64,000 bases of DNA from Desulfovirgula sp. (GCA_020725525.1 DYEX01000113.1:1-64000), one strand, 5' to 3'. Shown: positions 1 to 9,495, numbered from the stretch's first letter. Notes: generated by a model not told the origin, from the letters alone. Translations and numbers: made by a program.

Positions 1-348
1 GCCAGGCTGCCCGGGCCGCTACGGGAAAAGGTTGACAGGATTGTAAGCGAAGTCAATCCGTGGGAGGTGGAAAAGATGATTACGAACCTGGAAATAACCC
101 TTGAAGAGATGGAGCAGCAGGCAGAGATGCGCGGGTTAGTCAAGGGCAGGGCCGAAGCAAAACAGGACGCCATCTGCAAGTACCTCAGGAGGAGGTTCGG
201 TGATGCATCCGCCGGCCTGCAGCAGAAAGTCCGGGAGATGACCAGCCTGGAAGTGCTGGACGGCGTCATGGAGGAACTGTTTGCCGCAAACACCCTGGAA
301 GAGGCCGTGGACATCATTCGGGAAGGCATCAATAAGTCCCTTCAGTAG
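1..348 (+). CDS. C-terminal part of Rpn/PD-(D/E)XK-type transposase/nuclease family protein (5' truncated by window)
   Basis: Frame is open from base 1 into the 67..348 ORF; charged C-terminal region (KGRAEAKQDAICKYLRRRFGD...LEVLDGVMEELFAANTLEEA) typical of Rpn-like proteins. Confidence 0.6.
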   Translation, partial: ARLPGPLREKVDRIVSEVNPWEVEKMITNLEITLEEMEQQAEMRGLVKGRAEAKQDAICKYLRRRFGDASAGLQQKVREMTSLEVLDGVMEELFAANTLEEAVDIIREGINKSLQ

Positions 349-508
349 TCAGGACGGTGCCAGGCACTTAACTTATTAATGAAACAGCAGCCGGCCCTCT
401 ATGAAGGTGCCCTGGTCAGCGCCTTCATCCGGGCGCACAAGCCCCTGTACTCACCCAAAAAGTATGGTAAAATAATAAAGCATCAAAATCTCATCAACTG
501 TAGCAGGG

Positions 509-1279
509 GTGTTTGTTTTGCGTATTGGTCGTTTTCATTACAGGGGAGAAATTTTCTACGGCACAGTTGAAGGTGACATGGTTCTACCGGTGGCCGACCC
601 CTTTCAATCTTTGGAACCGGTATCCGGGCGGCAGTTCGCCCTGCCGGAGCTGGACCTGCTGGCTCCCTGCCTGCCCACCAAGGCGGTGTGTGTGGGGCTC
701 AATTACCGGGACCACGCCCTGGAGCTGGGTATGGCCCTGCCGGAAGAGCCGGTCCTGTTCCTGAAGCCGTCCACCGCCGTGACCGGCCCCGGGGAACCCA
801 TTGTTTACCCGGCCATGAGCCGGCAGGTGGACTACGAGGCCGAGCTGGCGGTGGTGATCGGGAAAAAGGCGCGGCAGGTGCGGGAGGAAGAAGCGGCCGG
901 GTACATACTGGGCTATACCTGCGCCAACGACGTTACCGCCCGGGACCTCCAGAAAAAGGACGGGCAGTGGACCCGGGCCAAGTCGTTTGACACCTTCCTG
1001 CCCCTGGGTCCCTACATCGTCACCGGCGTCGACCCGGGGGACAGGGAAGTTTCGCTCTACCTCAACGGGGAGCGAAAACAGCATTCCTCCACGGACCAGC
1101 TGATCTTTCCGGTATACCGGCTGGTCAGCTTCATCTCCCGCATTATGACCCTTTTACCCGGTGATGTCATCCTTACCGGCACTCCTGCCGGGGTGGGACC
1201 CGTGCAGCCGGGGGACACGGTAGAGGTGGTTATATCCGGCATCGGCCGGCTGGCCAACCCGGTGGTTCTTCCGTCCTGA
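509..1279 (+). CDS. Fumarylacetoacetate hydrolase family protein
   Basis: Motifs GLNYRDHALELG, FLKPSTAVTGPGEPI, DYEAELAVVIGKKA, GYTCANDVTARDLQ, GDVILTGTPAGVG. Confidence 0.9.
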   Translation: MFVLRIGRFHYRGEIFYGTVEGDMVLPVADPFQSLEPVSGRQFALPELDLLAPCLPTKAVCVGLNYRDHALELGMALPEEPVLFLKPSTAVTGPGEPIVYPAMSRQVDYEAELAVVIGKKARQVREEEAAGYILGYTCANDVTARDLQKKDGQWTRAKSFDTFLPLGPYIVTGVDPGDREVSLYLNGERKQHSSTDQLIFPVYRLVSFISRIMTLLPGDVILTGTPAGVGPVQPGDTVEVVISGIGRLANPVVLPS

Positions 1280-1286
1280 TTTTTGC

Positions 1287-1315
1287 TTGACGTTGCCGGT
1301 CCGGTGTGGTAGAAT
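1287..1315 (+). promoter_or_regulatory. Sigma-A-like promoter TTGACG-N17-TAGAAT upstream of the cobalamin riboswitch
   Basis: -35 TTGACG 1287-1292, 17-nt spacer, -10 TAGAAT 1310-1315. Confidence 0.7.
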
Positions 1316-1340
1316 CCCATATAAGTAATAACTGAATAGT

Positions 1341-1700
1341 CAAACAGGTGCCCCGCAGGGGGAGAATAGGGAAGTCCGGACGGGTGGCATACCACCCGGA
1401 AACGGCGCGGTCCCGCCACTGTAGTCGGGGAGCTTATCCCGGTCACTGGCCCAGCACTCACTGGTGAGCTGTTGCATTCAATGGCACGCTTGTTCAGCAG
1501 TGAATAAATGTAACGGCATGATCAAGCGCTGTCACGGGTGAATGCTGGCCGGGAAGGCCGGGATGAAAAGCGATGATCCGTTAGCCAGGAGACCTGCCTG
1601 TTTGAGGGATGGTCGCCCTCGCGAGAAAGGGCGGCTGTGCGCGGAGGATGATGGTAAAGTCCTCAGCCAGGTAAAGTTGTGGCTGAGGACTTTTTATTTT
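1341..1700 (+). ncRNA. Cobalamin riboswitch with terminator expression platform
   Basis: P1 CAAACAGG(1341-1348)/CCTGTTTG(1597-1604); core CGGTCCCGCCACTGT; B12 box AGCCAGGAGACCTGCC; terminator hairpin GTCCTCAGCCA(1659-1669)/TGGCTGAGGAC(1680-1690)+T-tract, just before the ThiC-like genes. Confidence 0.9.
1448..1550 (+). repeat. Inverted-repeat-bounded insertion in a peripheral stem of the cobalamin riboswitch (repeat family A-like ends)
   Basis: Ends GGCCCAGCACTCACTGGTGA / TCACGGGTGAATGCTGGCC; the same CCCAGCACTCAC end occurs near 22566, 38071 and 47744. Confidence 0.6.
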
Positions 1701-1722
1701 AACCAAACGGAGGTGTCGCGAA

Positions 1723-3021
1723 ATGCCAACGCAAATGGCCAGGGCCCTGGCCGGTGAGATTACCCCCGAGATGAAAAGGGTGGCCGGGCGGGAGGGGGTG
1801 GATCCGGAGTTCGTCCGCCGGGGAGTGGCGGAAGGCACCATTGTCATACCCCGCAACCGCATGAGAAAGAACATCGATCCCGTGGGCATCGGCACGGGGC
1901 TTTCGGTGAAGGTTAGTGCCAGTGTGGGCCTGGCGGGGGAAGGGGACACCATCGAGGGCGAGGTGGCCAAGGTGCGTGCCGCCGTGGAGGCCGGGACGGA
2001 CGCCATCATGGATTTGAGCGTGTGCGGGGATATTGACGGGGCCCGGCGGGCCGTGCTGGCGGCAACCACCACGCCCGTGGGCACCCTGCCCGTGTACCAG
2101 GCCCTGGCCGAAGCCCGGGAGAAGTACGGGGCGGCGGTAAAAATGAAGGTGGACGAGATGTTCGAGGTAATCGAGCGGCAGGCCGCCGACGGGGTGGATT
2201 TTCTGGCCCTGCACTGCGCCACCACCTGGCAGACCCTGCGGGCGGCAAAGAAACACCGCCGGGTCGATTACCTGGTCAGTCATGGGGGCAGCCACTTAAT
2301 GGGCTGGATGATTTACAACCAGCAGGAGAATCCCCTATACGAGCATTTCGACCGGCTGCTGGAGATCTGCCGCCGCTACGATGTTACCCTGAGCCTGGCC
2401 GACGGGTGGCGCCCGGGCTGCCTGGCCGATTCCCTGGACGCGGCCCAGGTGCAGGAGCTGGTGGTGCTGGGGGAACTGGTGGCCCGGGCCAGGCAACAGC
2501 AGGTGCAGGTGATGGTCAAAGGACCGGGGCATGTCCCCCTGGGGCACCTGAAGGCCACCGTGCAGCTGGAAAAGCAGCTCTGCCACGGGGCGCCCTATTT
2601 TGTCTTCGGCCCGGTGGTTACGGACATCGCTCCGGGATACGACCATATTACGGCGGCCATCGGCGGGGCCCTTGCGGCCTGGGCCGGGGCGGAATTTCTC
2701 TGTTATGTCACCGCCGCGGAGCACCTGGGACTGCCCGGTGTGGAGCAGGTGCGGGAAGGGGTCGTTGCCGCCCGCATTGCCGCCCATGCAGCCGACGTGG
2801 CCAGGGAGCCCCGGGCGGCGCAGTGGGACCTGGAAATGTCCCGGGCACGCAAGGCCCTGGACTGGGAGAGGCAAATCGAACTGGCCCTCGACCCCGGCCG
2901 GGCCGGTGCCCTTCGCCGGGAGCGCAGCCGCGGTTCTCACCGGGCATGTGCCATGTGCGGCAGGTACTGCGCCATGCAGGTGGTAGGGGAATATCTGGGC
3001 AAAGAGCAGGGGGTGTGTTAG
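1723..3021 (+). CDS. bzaA: ThiC-like radical SAM enzyme, 5-hydroxybenzimidazole synthase subunit BzaA-like
   Basis: ThiC family motifs (IMDLSVCGDIDGARR, GPGHVPLGHLKA, APYFVFGPVVTDIAPGYDHITAAIGGALAAWAG), C-terminal CAMCGRYC; short N-terminus; tandem paralog; B12 riboswitch upstream. Confidence 0.8.
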   Translation: MPTQMARALAGEITPEMKRVAGREGVDPEFVRRGVAEGTIVIPRNRMRKNIDPVGIGTGLSVKVSASVGLAGEGDTIEGEVAKVRAAVEAGTDAIMDLSVCGDIDGARRAVLAATTTPVGTLPVYQALAEAREKYGAAVKMKVDEMFEVIERQAADGVDFLALHCATTWQTLRAAKKHRRVDYLVSHGGSHLMGWMIYNQQENPLYEHFDRLLEICRRYDVTLSLADGWRPGCLADSLDAAQVQELVVLGELVARARQQQVQVMVKGPGHVPLGHLKATVQLEKQLCHGAPYFVFGPVVTDIAPGYDHITAAIGGALAAWAGAEFLCYVTAAEHLGLPGVEQVREGVVAARIAAHAADVAREPRAAQWDLEMSRARKALDWERQIELALDPGRAGALRRERSRGSHRACAMCGRYCAMQVVGEYLGKEQGVC

Positions 3022-3024
3022 GTT

Positions 3025-4299
3025 ATGACCCAGTTGTTGGCGGCCAGGGAGGGCCGCATCACGCCGGAGATGGAGGAGGCGGCCCGGCGGGAGGGAGTGG
3101 ATCCGGAGTTTATCCGCGCCGGGGTGGCCGCCGGTACCATCGTCATCCCGAAGAACAGGTTGCGGAAAAGAGTCCGGACCTGCGCTATCGGGCGGGGCCT
3201 GCGGACCAAGGTGAATGCCCTCATCGGCACCTCCAGCGACCGGGACGACCCGGAAATGGAGGCCCGCAAGATCGAGGTGGCCATTTCCGCCGGGGCCGAT
3301 GCCATTATGGACCTCTCCACCGGGGGGGACATCGACGGCATGCGCTTCTTAAGCCTGGAAAGGGCCACGGTTCCCGTGGGAAGCGTGCCCATCTACCAGG
3401 CGGGCATTGAGGCCATCGAGAAGAGGGGCGGCATTGTGGCCATGACCCCGGAGGACATGTTTGAAGCCATAGAAAAGCAGGCCGCCGCGGGCATTGATTT
3501 TATGGCCATTCACTGCGCCCTGAATTTTGAGGTGGTGGAGCGCCTCCAGAAAACCGGCCGGGTGACGGATATTGTCAGCCGGGGCGGCGCCTTCCTCACC
3601 GGCTGGATGCTGCACAACAGGAAGGAAAATCCCCTCTACGAGGATTTTGACCGGGTGCTGGACATCCTGCGGGAATATGATGTCACTTTAAGCCTGGGCG
3701 ATGCCATCCGGCCCGGGTGCATTGCCGATTCCCTGGACGGCTCCCAGATCCAGGGCCTGCTGGTGGCCGGGGAGCTGGTGGCCCGGGCCAGGGAAAGAGG
3801 AGTGCAGGTGATGGTGGAGGGGCCGGGGCACGTGCCCATCCACCACGTGGAAACCACCATGCTCCTGCAAAAGCAGCTCTGCCACCAGGCCCCGTATTTT
3901 GTCCTGGGCACCCTGGCCATTGATGTGGCCCCGGGGTACGATCATATCACCGCGGCCATCGGCGGCGCCCTGGCCGGGGCTTCCGGGGCCGACTTCGTCT
4001 GCTACGTCACGCCGGCGGAGCACCTGGGCCTGCCCACGGAAGAAGATGTGCGGGTTGGGGTGATGGCCGCCCGCATTGCCGCCCACGCTGCCGACATTGC
4101 CAAAGGTGTAAAAGGCGCCTGGGAGTGGGATTTAAAAATGGCCCGGGCCCGGGCTTCCCTGGACCGGGAGGCCGTGGCCGGCCTGGCCATCGACCCGGCC
4201 CTGGTGCGCTGTTACTTTGAGAAAGAAAAAGGGGAACTGTGCAGCGCCTGCGGCGATGCATGCGCCCTGCGGCTGGTCTCGGAGTATTTTCAGCAGTAA
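3025..4299 (+). CDS. bzaB: ThiC-like radical SAM enzyme, 5-hydroxybenzimidazole synthase subunit BzaB-like
   Basis: Tandem paralog of the preceding gene; GPGHVPIHHVET, DVAPGYDHITAAIGGALAG, C-terminal CSACGDAC. Confidence 0.8.
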   Translation: MTQLLAAREGRITPEMEEAARREGVDPEFIRAGVAAGTIVIPKNRLRKRVRTCAIGRGLRTKVNALIGTSSDRDDPEMEARKIEVAISAGADAIMDLSTGGDIDGMRFLSLERATVPVGSVPIYQAGIEAIEKRGGIVAMTPEDMFEAIEKQAAAGIDFMAIHCALNFEVVERLQKTGRVTDIVSRGGAFLTGWMLHNRKENPLYEDFDRVLDILREYDVTLSLGDAIRPGCIADSLDGSQIQGLLVAGELVARARERGVQVMVEGPGHVPIHHVETTMLLQKQLCHQAPYFVLGTLAIDVAPGYDHITAAIGGALAGASGADFVCYVTPAEHLGLPTEEDVRVGVMAARIAAHAADIAKGVKGAWEWDLKMARARASLDREAVAGLAIDPALVRCYFEKEKGELCSACGDACALRLVSEYFQQ

Positions 4300-4327
4300 T
4301 CCCACCATCCTTGAAGGTGGCAGGTAA

Positions 4328-5344
4328 ATGTTTAAAAGAGATGCGCGATCTTCTTCAAATGGCTGGTATATAATGGACATCTGCCGCGGCCACTGGGCGG
4401 CTCAGGTGCTTTTTACCGCCGTGGACCTGGGCCTTTTCGACGTCCTGGCCCGGGGCGCCCAGACTCCCGCCCGGGTGGCCGCGGTCCTGGGCACCCACCC
4501 GGAAGCCACCGCCCGCCTGCTGGTTGCCCTGGAGGGCCTGGGGCTGGTGGAAAGGGAGGGCGAGTTTTACCGCAACGCTCCCCTGGCCGGCCGCCAACTG
4601 GTGCGGGGTAGGGATGCCTACCTGGGCCATGCGGTGCACCACTTTGCCAACCTGGCCGAGGGTTGGTCCCGGCTGGGCGAGGCCGTGCGCACCGGCCGCC
4701 CGGTGGGTTTCGAGGCCGTGGAACGGGCGAACTATGAAGAGCGCCTGCGGGACTACATCCTGGCCATGCGGGACCAGGCCCGGCTCAAGGCGGAGCAGCT
4801 GGCCGCCGCCCTGGATTTAAGCGGTTGTGAACGCATACTGGATTTGGGCGGCGGGCCCGGGGTGTATACCGTTGCCCTGTTGAAGAAAGAGCCCCGGGCA
4901 CGGGCCACCATCCTGGACCTGGCCCCCACCCTGGAGATCACCCGGGAATTGATAGAAGCGGCGGGGATGATGGAGCGGGTGGAGCTATGTGCCGGGGATT
5001 TCACCAGGGACGAACTGGGCGAAGGGGTTTACGACCTGGTGCTGGCCTCCAATGTGGTGCACATCTATGACGCCGCCACCAACCGGCGGCTCATGTGCCG
5101 GGTCTTCCGGGCCCTGCGCCCGGGCGGGCAGGTGGTGATCCACGATTACGTCCTGGCTGAAGAGCCCTCCCTGGAAGCCGCCCTCTTTGACCTGAACATG
5201 CTGGTGGGCACCCTTACCGGCCGGGTGTACAGCGTTCAGGAAATGGGCAGCTGGCTGGAGGACGCCGGTTTTGAGGACGTGACTTACCACCCCCTGACCC
5301 CGGGCAGCGGGCTGTTAAAGGGGAGAAAATGGAATGACAAATAG
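4328..5344 (+). CDS. bzaC: SAM-dependent O-methyltransferase, BzaC-like (predicted 5-hydroxybenzimidazole O-methyltransferase)
   Basis: Dimerisation-type plant/bacterial O-methyltransferase fold; ILDLGGGPGVYTVALLK SAM motif; operon context. Confidence 0.7.
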   Translation: MFKRDARSSSNGWYIMDICRGHWAAQVLFTAVDLGLFDVLARGAQTPARVAAVLGTHPEATARLLVALEGLGLVEREGEFYRNAPLAGRQLVRGRDAYLGHAVHHFANLAEGWSRLGEAVRTGRPVGFEAVERANYEERLRDYILAMRDQARLKAEQLAAALDLSGCERILDLGGGPGVYTVALLKKEPRARATILDLAPTLEITRELIEAAGMMERVELCAGDFTRDELGEGVYDLVLASNVVHIYDAATNRRLMCRVFRALRPGGQVVIHDYVLAEEPSLEAALFDLNMLVGTLTGRVYSVQEMGSWLEDAGFEDVTYHPLTPGSGLLKGRKWNDK

Positions 5345-5927
5345 AAGGGAGGAGGAGCCCGTGACAGGAACTTTTAACAACAGGGGCGGGCCCGTTACCG
5401 GGCCGGGTGGAACCGTGGCCCTGGATGACCTGGTGGAGCATCTCTGCCGGGTGGCCCGGGAAACCGGAGCAACTGAAGCCAGGGTGATAGATGTCAAAAC
5501 GGTGGTCGTGGCCCCCTGGGTGCGCTGGAAATGCCAGTACGGCTGCCCCGGTTACGGCAGGAGCCTTACCTGCCCTCCCTTCAGCCCCCGGCCCGGGGAG
5601 ACGGAAAAAGTGCTGGGCTGTTACCGTACGGGCCTTCTCTTTCTGGCCCCGGCATCCTGGCTGGTGCGTTACCTGGCCGCCCACCTGGAGCACCTTGCCT
5701 TCCGGGCCGGTTATTACAGGGCCTTCGGGCTGGGGGCGGGGCCGTGCGGCCTGTGTGAGGAATGCAATACCGGGGGGGCGTGCCGCCGTTCCGGGGAGGC
5801 CCGCCCTTCCCTGGAGGCCTGCGGCATCGATGTCTTCCAGACGGCACGCAACAACGGCCTGAATCTAACCCCGGCCCGGGAACCGGACGAACCCTGCCCC
5901 CGGGTGGGGCTGGTGCTGCTGGAGTGA
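5334..5927 (+). CDS. DUF2284-type Cys-rich metal-binding protein
   Basis: WKCQYGCPGYGRSLTCPPFSP and GPCGLCEECNTGGACRRSGEARPSLEACGIDV motifs. Confidence 0.75.
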   Translation: MTNRREEEPVTGTFNNRGGPVTGPGGTVALDDLVEHLCRVARETGATEARVIDVKTVVVAPWVRWKCQYGCPGYGRSLTCPPFSPRPGETEKVLGCYRTGLLFLAPASWLVRYLAAHLEHLAFRAGYYRAFGLGAGPCGLCEECNTGGACRRSGEARPSLEACGIDVFQTARNNGLNLTPAREPDEPCPRVGLVLLE

Positions 5928-6050
5928 AAACCGCCTTGTTGACTGCAAAGACAGCGACGAGGCACAGCTGTCAACTGTACCAAAGAACTGTGGGTGAAAA
6001 TAGCTGCTGAACACTACCCTTAACATTACTTCCCGGCGAGGTGACCTGCC

Positions 6051-7679
6051 ATGCGGGTTTTGCTCCTCAACCCACCCCTGTTGACCGATCCCTTTACCGA
6101 TGACCTGGTGGTCAACGCCCCCCTGTCGGCCTGCCTGCTCACCGGTTATGCCGGGGCCTGTTTAAAGCAGGCCGGATTGGACGTGACCGTTATGGATGCG
6201 GACCTGGCCGGCCTGGATGTGGCTCAAACCAGGGAGCAGCTGCTGGCCGGAGACTTTGATTTGCTGGGTGTGCACTTAAAATTCCTGTGGGGACGGACGG
6301 CGGAAATAATGGCCATGCTGCGGGCCGTGAAAGAAGAAAAACCCCGCATCCACCTCAACCTCTACGGCCACTACCCCACCTTTGCCTGGGAACCGCTGTT
6401 GCGGCAGTTTCCCTTTGTGGATTCGGTGGTTCTGGGCGAACCGGAGTTCACCCTCACGGATCTGGCCTGCCGCCTGGCAGGCCTGGACGAAGGGTTCTGG
6501 CAGGACACTGTAGGGCTGGCCGTGAACGGCGAAGGTGGCCCGGTGCAAAACCCCCCGCGCTGTGCCATCACCGACCTGGACGCCCTGCCCTTCCCCCTGC
6601 GGCCTTCTCCGGAGCTGGCCGCCCGGCGCAGCATGCACAATTACATCCTGGGCAGCCGGGGCTGTTTTGGCCGCTGCACCTTCTGCTACCTTAATTCCTT
6701 TTACGGACCCGGCACGGTCTGGCGGGGGCGCAGCCCGGAAAATATCGTGGCTGAAATTGATGAGGTATACAGGGCCACCGGCAACCCTTCCTTTTACTTT
6801 GCCGACGCCAACTTTTTCGGCCCCGGGGAAAGGGGGCGGCAGCGCGCTCTGGAACTGGCCCGGCTTTTGAAGCAGCGGGACTTCTCCCTGGTCTTTGGCC
6901 TGGAATGCCGGTCCTCCGATGTGGATGAGGAGGTGTTTGCCGGACTGGTGGAGGCCGGCCTGCGGGATGTATTCCTGGGTGTGGAAAGCGGCGCCCAGAG
7001 TGCCCTGGACCGTTTTCAAAAGGGCACCACCGTGGCCCAGAATGAAAGGGCCATTACCGTCCTGCGCCGGCTGGGCATAAACATTGCACTGGGGTTTATC
7101 AACTTCGATCCGGGTACCACCCTGGAAGAGATAAGGGAGAACCTGGACTTTCTGCAGCGCATGGAGCTGCTGGACTGCCCCTCCACCACCGCCCACCTGT
7201 TTTTTCACCGCCAGGTCGTCCTGCGGGGAACTCCGGCCTACAACCAGCTGCTGGCCCGGGGGCAGTTAAGGCCTGTGGGGTTTACCGCCCATGAGGGGGA
7301 ATATACCATTGCCGACGTCCGGGCGGAGGCGGTGGCCCGGGTGATGGGTGCTGTGGCCCGGCGGGTGCTGGAGATCACCGGAGGCGAAGATATGTACACC
7401 GCCAGGGGGCCGAAGGTGAGCTGCTGCGGGGGAGGGGGCGATGGAGGCTGCAGCGGTTTGGGTGAAGGTCTCACTGCCGGTGGCGGCAACCGTTCCATCC
7501 CGGCCCATGTCCAGAGGCAGGAAATTTTCCGGCGGTTAAATCTTTTCCTGCAGGATTTCCTGTCCCGGCTCCTGGATGCCGCCGGCAGGGGCGAGCTGAA
7601 CCTGGGTACGGTGCCCGACTTTATCATTGCGGGCCAGAAAGAGATGGAAGGAATAATCCCGTATCAGGGGCTGCCGTGA
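6051..7679 (+). CDS. B12-binding radical SAM protein, BzaD-like methyltransferase candidate
   Basis: N-terminal B12-binding-like domain, CFGRCTFC radical SAM triad (CxxxCxxC), operon context. Confidence 0.75.
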   Translation: MRVLLLNPPLLTDPFTDDLVVNAPLSACLLTGYAGACLKQAGLDVTVMDADLAGLDVAQTREQLLAGDFDLLGVHLKFLWGRTAEIMAMLRAVKEEKPRIHLNLYGHYPTFAWEPLLRQFPFVDSVVLGEPEFTLTDLACRLAGLDEGFWQDTVGLAVNGEGGPVQNPPRCAITDLDALPFPLRPSPELAARRSMHNYILGSRGCFGRCTFCYLNSFYGPGTVWRGRSPENIVAEIDEVYRATGNPSFYFADANFFGPGERGRQRALELARLLKQRDFSLVFGLECRSSDVDEEVFAGLVEAGLRDVFLGVESGAQSALDRFQKGTTVAQNERAITVLRRLGINIALGFINFDPGTTLEEIRENLDFLQRMELLDCPSTTAHLFFHRQVVLRGTPAYNQLLARGQLRPVGFTAHEGEYTIADVRAEAVARVMGAVARRVLEITGGEDMYTARGPKVSCCGGGGDGGCSGLGEGLTAGGGNRSIPAHVQRQEIFRRLNLFLQDFLSRLLDAAGRGELNLGTVPDFIIAGQKEMEGIIPYQGLP

Positions 7680-7692
7680 GGCAGCCTTTTTT
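7669..7692 (+). terminator. Rho-independent terminator overlapping the stop codon of the radical SAM gene
   Basis: GGCTGCC-gtga-GGCAGCC followed by TTTTTT. Confidence 0.8.
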
Positions 7693-7827
7693 GATGCTGT
7701 CACAAAACCCGGCAGCGAGAGCAGCAAACCATTGTATACCCAGCCGTAACGGTTATAACAACTCCTGGACTAATTGGCGGACAAGAGTTAAAGTAGTAAT
7801 ATATAATATAATGACTCACCGTAAAGC

Positions 7828-8988
7828 TTGAGAAAGAAGGCATGCTGCTTGGGCTCTTGCGTGGAAACGGAAACAAATACCGGTGTTCAAAGGACGCCCC
7901 ATATCCTGTTTATCAGCCTGGTCAATTTTTTGCTGAACTTTGCCGTGCAGGGTTCTCTCATCTTCATCCCCCTGCTGGGAGCCCAGCTGGGGGCGAGGGA
8001 CTGGCAAATCGGCCTGGTGGGAGCATCTTACGGGGCGGCCTTTCTTTTTTCTTCCCTGTTTTGCGGCTGGAAGTCCGATTCCCTGGGACGCCTTTTATTT
8101 GTGCGCCTGGGGTTGGCCGCCAGCGGCCTGGCCTTTGCCGCCCAGGTACTGGCGCACAGCCTTCCGGTGTTGATCCTGGTGCGTTCTGCCGTAGGCCTGG
8201 CCCTGGGAATCGCCACCGCGGCGTTGATTGCCTATGCCTTTGAGTCCGGTGCCGATATGGGCAAATTCAGTTCCTGTGGCTCCTTGGGCTGGATCTTCGG
8301 TGCTCTGGGGGCGGCGCTGTTGAAGGAATTCAACCTGCTCTTTATCACCAGTTCCATCTGCTGCCTGGCGGCCCTGGTCCTTTCCCTGGCTTTCAAGGAA
8401 AGCGCCGTTAAAAAGAGCAAAATTAACCCGAAGATATGGCTGGTGGTCAGGCGCAATTTCCGGCTCTACCTGGCTGTATTCCTGCGCCACCTGGGGGCTA
8501 CGGCCGTGTGGATTATCCTGCCCCTGTACTTTTCGTTGCTGGGCATAGACCGGTTCTGGATCGGTTTGCTCTGGGGAACTAATTTTGCCGTGCAGTTTGT
8601 GGTCATGCGCTTTTTGGAAAGGTTTGACGAAAATAAAGTCTTTGCCTTTGGTCAACTGCTCTCCATCGGGGTATTTGCCGCCTATGCCTTTATCACCGCA
8701 CGGCCGGCCCTGTTTGCGGTGCAGGCCCTCCTGGGGGTGGCCTGGTCGTGTCTTTATGTAGGTGCCCTGATTATTATCCTGCGGAGCGGGGAAGAAAGGG
8801 GTACCGCCAGCGGTATCTTCCAGTCCACCTTAAACCTCTGCGGTGCCGTGGGCCCCTTCCTGGGCGGGTTGATCGCCGAGGTTTGGGGGTACCACGGAGT
8901 GATGCTTTTCGCCGCCGGGCTGGGGGTGGCCGGCCTTCTGGTGGCCGTACCGGCAGCCCGGGAGGTGCCCGGGCATTCGGCTCGATAA
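7828..8988 (+). CDS. MFS transporter
   Basis: 12-TM-like hydrophobic profile; GASYGAAFLFSSLFCGWKSDSLGRL motif; start codon uncertain. Confidence 0.85.
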   Translation: MRKKACCLGSCVETETNTGVQRTPHILFISLVNFLLNFAVQGSLIFIPLLGAQLGARDWQIGLVGASYGAAFLFSSLFCGWKSDSLGRLLFVRLGLAASGLAFAAQVLAHSLPVLILVRSAVGLALGIATAALIAYAFESGADMGKFSSCGSLGWIFGALGAALLKEFNLLFITSSICCLAALVLSLAFKESAVKKSKINPKIWLVVRRNFRLYLAVFLRHLGATAVWIILPLYFSLLGIDRFWIGLLWGTNFAVQFVVMRFLERFDENKVFAFGQLLSIGVFAAYAFITARPALFAVQALLGVAWSCLYVGALIIILRSGEERGTASGIFQSTLNLCGAVGPFLGGLIAEVWGYHGVMLFAAGLGVAGLLVAVPAAREVPGHSAR

Positions 8989-9096
8989 AAAATACCCTTG
9001 CTGCCAAAGCATAACTGGTTCTTGCCGGCAGGAACCGGTTATGCTATTATATTTTTTATAATAAGTGCAGCGTGCTAATAGCTGAGGTGCGCTATT

Positions 9097-9495
9097 ATGT
9101 GCAAGAACGATTGTTCCTGGAACTTAACGGCGGACCGATTATTGCAGCCGGTACTGCTGTTTCTGCTGCGTTTAAAGCCTTCCCATGGTTATGAACTCAT
9201 CCAGAGGCTGGCGCAGCTGGATTTGCTGGAGGGGGAAGCGGATCCGGCCACGGTGTACCGCAATTTGCGCCGCATGGAGCAGGAAGAGCTGGTTATCTCC
9301 AGCTGGGAGGCTACGGGAACCGGACCGGCCCGCCGCAGGTACGCGGTCACGCCTAAAGGGGACGAGTTGCTGGATGCCTGGATGGTGGCCGTACGCAGGC
9401 AGAAGGAGAAGCTGGAGAAGTTTATCCAGCTTTATGAAAATCACCTGGACTGGGAAAAGGCACGGGGAGGTGAAAACCTATTACCGGAGGGATGA
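9097..9495 (+). CDS. PadR family transcriptional regulator
   Basis: LLQPVLLFLLRLKPSHGYELIQRL ... DPATVYRNLRRMEQEELV. Confidence 0.85.
   Translation: MCKNDCSWNLTADRLLQPVLLFLLRLKPSHGYELIQRLAQLDLLEGEADPATVYRNLRRMEQEELVISSWEATGTGPARRRYAVTPKGDELLDAWMVAVRRQKEKLEKFIQLYENHLDWEKARGGENLLPEG

Noticed and set aside
379-570. 63-aa ORF downstream of the Rpn-like gene
   Set aside because: Overlaps the FAH-family CDS start region, no RBS or family signal.
584-1084. Long antisense ORFs opposite high-GC genes (many in the track, e.g. 584..1084, 41511..43769)
   Set aside because: Typical GC-rich shadow ORFs with Pro/Gly/His/Arg-rich translations and no family motifs.
1723-4299. Thiamine synthesis genes (duplicated thiC)
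   Set aside because: Tandem short ThiC-like paralogs under a cobalamin, not TPP, riboswitch with bzaC/D-like genes fit benzimidazole synthesis better.
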